A stretch of DNA of 64,000 nt from Diploscapter coronatus (Eukaryota; Nematoda; Chromadorea; Rhabditida; Rhabditidae): contig OZ038422.1 of NCBI GenBank assembly GCA_964036155.1, positions 64,937,201 through 65,001,200 on the forward strand. Direction: 5' to 3'. The translations under genes were made by a program, and so were the position numbers. Below are positions 60,593 to 64,000 of the stretch, in pieces. The stretch's first letter is position 1. The number at the start of each line of letters is the position of its first letter. Below the pieces are notes generated by a model. It saw only the letters and a program-made list of their open reading frames with translations, was not told the origin of the DNA and did not search any database.

Positions 60593-63500
60593 AAAGTAGT
60601 AGAGTATCTTTCTCCCTATACGTTTATGCCTAATTTATTCACCTTGATATTTCAAACTCAACCCGTAGATTTGAAATGACAGCCTTTAAAATTCGCTCAT
60701 TTCTTTCGAATGTTCAAAAGCGGATATCATACCTTTGAATAGCAAAATTTGTGTGTGTGGCAATATTTGATTTTTTTTGTGAAAATTCATTCTTTTTCAA
60801 TGGCTTTTAGAAAAAATCTTTAATTGGCAAAAGCTTAAGCCCATGATTGCATTAAACAATCCAGTGTTACAAATCCTGTCGCTTCAAGCATATTCATTCA
60901 AAATCTCCCAACTCAATCAAAGAATATGGTTTACTATTACAAATCTCAGCTTACTCTGTCTATACTTTTGTATATTTACCCAAATCGGACATATTGTATC
61001 CACTCTCAGCTAGGTGAAACGCACATCTGCTCACAGGCCAATGGGCTAGTCCTACCCCTTAGCTAGGCAGTCTTTTGTCCTACTTCATTTTGGAGCTGTC
61101 TATTATTTTGCGTTATATCTTTATTGTGCTCCCTTGCTTGTTTTTATTCATGCACCTATTCACCTGGCAGTGCATACAGAGCAGATTGTTAAATATTTTT
61201 TCTATGTTGAATTTTATTCTTTTCGATTAACATTTTTTTTGCTTTTTAGCTGGTAAAAAATATTCACAAAATGCATCATGCTTTACAGTTTGATGATAAT
61301 TACCGAACCCTAAAAGCCTAACATGATTATACAATTAGTTGCGGCCTAACCGAAGCTCTAATTATCTACGACCCGCATTAGTTTCCTAATTTCAGTCTGA
61401 CTCTTATTGTTGTCAACCCTACTCCTCAACTCAATTGTCAAGCCTTGTTTTGAGGTTTGTCGATAAAATTTAGGTTAGCTTAGCATCACTTTTTAAACTT
61501 TCTTCCAAACCAGAGACTTTTTCTGCATTTCTTTTACGAGATTCCACTACACACAAAACACCGCGGAAATCCGATTTGATGCATAAAAAATCGCAGAGAA
61601 ATTTGAAATTTCGGACGGCAAGAGCGAATCAAAATTGCATTAGTTCGCGTTTTCGGTGCTGGAATTTTTACGCTAAATCATGAATATTGAATTTTTTCAA
61701 CCTATTGTACCAAAATGCCTTATCTACAAGCTATTATTTTAGAAAATATTCAACATTTTCATAATTTGAGGCTAAAATTCCAAATAAGTCCTATTTTCCA
61801 ACCTACTATTTCCCGCTCTGACAAATTACTACTCCACTATTCCACTATGTTACCAGAGAGCTTAGAACACATTCGCTTTCCGGTCCTTGGTTCTACAGGT
61901 TGAGATTTACCCTCAAAAGAAGAGATGGAAAGAATGAGAGAATAATTGTAGAGGTCCTTCGACTCTTTTGTTCATCTTTTCTCTCTCTTCCTTTCCAGCG
62001 CTATTTCTGGCCTTTGTTTCAATCATCCGAACCGACATGTATCCAATTTGGCCGAGGGCTATCTCGGTGGAAAATAGATTTCTCTGGTTCTTTTTGATCT
62101 CTAGGTTTTCAATTATCTCAAAATTTTCTAAATCTTTCAATTCGCGATTTAATTATCAAACATTTTCCTGGATTTGTTATATTCCAATTCAAACTCAAAA
62201 CAATAATGGGGTTAACTAGAAACTAAAGGATGCTGTTTTCCTAAACTAGAAAATTTTCATCTTCCTCAGAGGATTTAACGAAATCTCGTTATGCGATAAA
62301 GAACGTCCAGGAAAACAGGGTGAGATGTTTAATTTTTTCTTTTTCAATTCAAAATTTTGGAACTCATTTCTTGGAGTGTTTAGGGATGGTGATTCACTAA
62401 TTTGGTGATTTGATCAACAATTTTTAGAATTTCCCATATTTTCGTTTAACTCGCAATGTGTTGTTTCAAAGTAGTGTCAAAATGAATAGGAATTTTAAAA
62501 TTTCATTAGTTCTGCCAGAATCTTCCCTTCAAAAACTAATAAAGTTAACCACTTACATTAGAAATTTTGGGCTATAGCATAGCTATTTTCCTATTTTCTA
62601 TTTTCTATCTTCTATCAGTGAATTCTCAAAAATTTTCGCTCTTCAACGTTTTGCCGTAAATACCGCCTCTTGGAAAGAGATTTTATGGATCTTTCCAGGG
62701 TTGAGTTCAAGGGTGGCACTTTATCCCAACATCTTTTTCTCGAAATTCTTCGCTATTTTTCTTAGGTTCGAAAACTTACAATTAGCGCCTTTTGCAACGA
62801 CCGCTGACACGAAAATTGCTAATTTGGTCGGTTTCTTTTTCTCATCCTCGCGATAATTTCATTTTCTCTCTCCAAGTTTCGATATTTTCGTACCTTTTGA
62901 ATAGACAATAGGTGAGAGAACTGACGTGAGGGTCTTTTCTAACGCTTAAGGATAGTCGAGGAATACCGTCTTGATTAAGTTTTCAGGACAATTCTCTTTT
63001 CACGTTGAATAGACCGTTCCTCGAGCCACTTTCTTTACGCGCCCTTGCATTGTCAAAGATGAGAAAATTCCTGCCAGCGAGGCAGATGTTTCAATGTTTC
63101 TTACGATTTTACACATTTTATCAAAATCTTTTAAAATTTTATTTTTTTATCGATTTTCGAGTAAAAAATAAGGTTCTGATGCTCTCTGAATTCATTATCT
63201 TCCCTATTTAACCCTTGAGGTAATGAAATTGTATTGATGCGGAGAATGAGGGGTAATTTCCTAGGTCTTCAACGATTTCCGAGAAAAATTAAAGGGTTCC
63301 AGTTTTTTTTTGTGAAATTCGTGTTGTTTATCCAACGCTTTAGCTTTTTTATGATCCTTCTGAACTCCCATTACATTTTTTGTTAACTATTTCTTGAAGT
63401 TTGACTTTTGCGTGATTCTCAGTAATTCGAGATGTATCGCATATTTTGCCCAAGGCCGCTGACTTCCAGCAAAAAGTGCCTGATTTCGAATTTTTGGCCC

Positions 63501-64000
63501 CCAAAACTTTTTCAAGCGCGCCTTCGAAAAATGGCTCAAGCGCGTGTGACACGAAAACAAAATAGAGAAGGGAAGTGAAGAGAAGAGAGGAAAAGTAGCA
63601 TAGAAAAATGAAATAGTTAGGGAAAGTGGAAAAATAAGAAGCAGAAAAAGCGAAGTTTGAGCTGAAGATCCAAAAAAGTTGCTCAATTTGGAAATATCAA
63701 GGGGCGAAGATATAACGAGATTTGAAGAAAAGGGAGATTTTCATAAAAATAAAGAAGGTGAGAAGATTTGTCTGATGGGAAAAGTCGATAAAAAGTTGAA
63801 AAACGAGACTGCCAAGCAAAAGCCGCAGAAGATTCATGACACCTTTGTAAAATCGTTAGTTGTCATGAAGACCGGCTTTTCTATGTGATAAGATCAAACA
63901 TATGGCATAGCGCTTTGACCGACTTCATAAATTTCATGGTTTAAGTTATTCTTGAATATCATTTTACTTTCTTGAATTTTTTGCCACATCCAAATTGACT
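60593..64000. other. Repeat-rich region without recognisable genes
   Basis: AT-rich DNA with CT-rich or purine-rich tracts (61970-62000, 62590-62620, 63560-63660). Open frames (for example 61900-62219, 63387-63686, 63679-63888) are short, low in complexity and lack domain signals. Confidence 0.45.

Noticed and set aside
1..64000. CRISPR arrays, bacterial operons, rRNA genes or viral insertions
   Set aside because: There are no spaced direct repeats, rRNA-like stretches, or reverse transcriptase, integrase or capsid motifs. All firm genes are intron-rich nematode genes.

Overview
The window looks like nuclear DNA of a nematode, probably a rhabditid. It is AT-rich. Coding exons are short (about 60-240 bp), many introns are only 42-60 bp, and almost all end in TTTCAG. 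Several start codons sit a few bases behind a splice-acceptor sequence, which suggests spliced-leader trans-splicing. Every gene I can identify with confidence lies on the minus strand. Exon models were built by hand from reading frame, splice phase and remembered family sequence. Where I quote a phase, exon lengths were checked to be consistent with it.

Layout from low to high coordinate (genes read right to left): (1) 2302-8701, an ONECUT (CUT-homeobox) transcription factor. The CUT domain is complete; the homeodomain is not in the window and must lie beyond base 1. (2) 9377-13057, methionine aminopeptidase 1. (3) 13233-14491, a BORCS6/lyspersin-like BORC subunit. (4) 14977-24703, TFIID subunit TAF2. 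(5) 24913-25884, an Rpp21/Rpr2-like RNase P protein. (6) 26144-28672, the PDZ-BAR protein PICK1. (7) 29644-34719, a complete 7TM chemoreceptor-like gene with a 2-kb inverted repeat in one intron. (8) 36622-47433, a P5B-type ATPase (ATP13A family). (9) 49870-56245, a double-MADF protein with an AT-hook. From 57 kb onward the sequence is mostly pyrimidine-rich repeat with weak gene candidates only.

The five genes pick-1, Rpp21, taf-2, BORCS6 and map-1 are packed head to tail with gaps of about 175-490 bp, with AATAAA hexamers and acceptor-like sites at several junctions. This fits one or more operons of housekeeping genes (protein N-terminal processing, RNase P, TFIID, lysosome positioning). 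The chemoreceptor, the orphan plus-strand ORF and the repeats form an accessory island between pick-1 and the ATPase gene.

The most unusual observations concern splicing and repeats. Two otherwise well-supported introns, in pick-1 and taf-2, appear to end in CG instead of AG. Four introns have GC donors. Two short motifs (TAYGTTTCAARAAAT and ATTAGCATAA) recur across unrelated introns. A pyrimidine-rich repeat with a TACTATTTCYC core fills long introns and intergenic DNA. I see no CRISPR array, rRNA or convincing intact tRNA.
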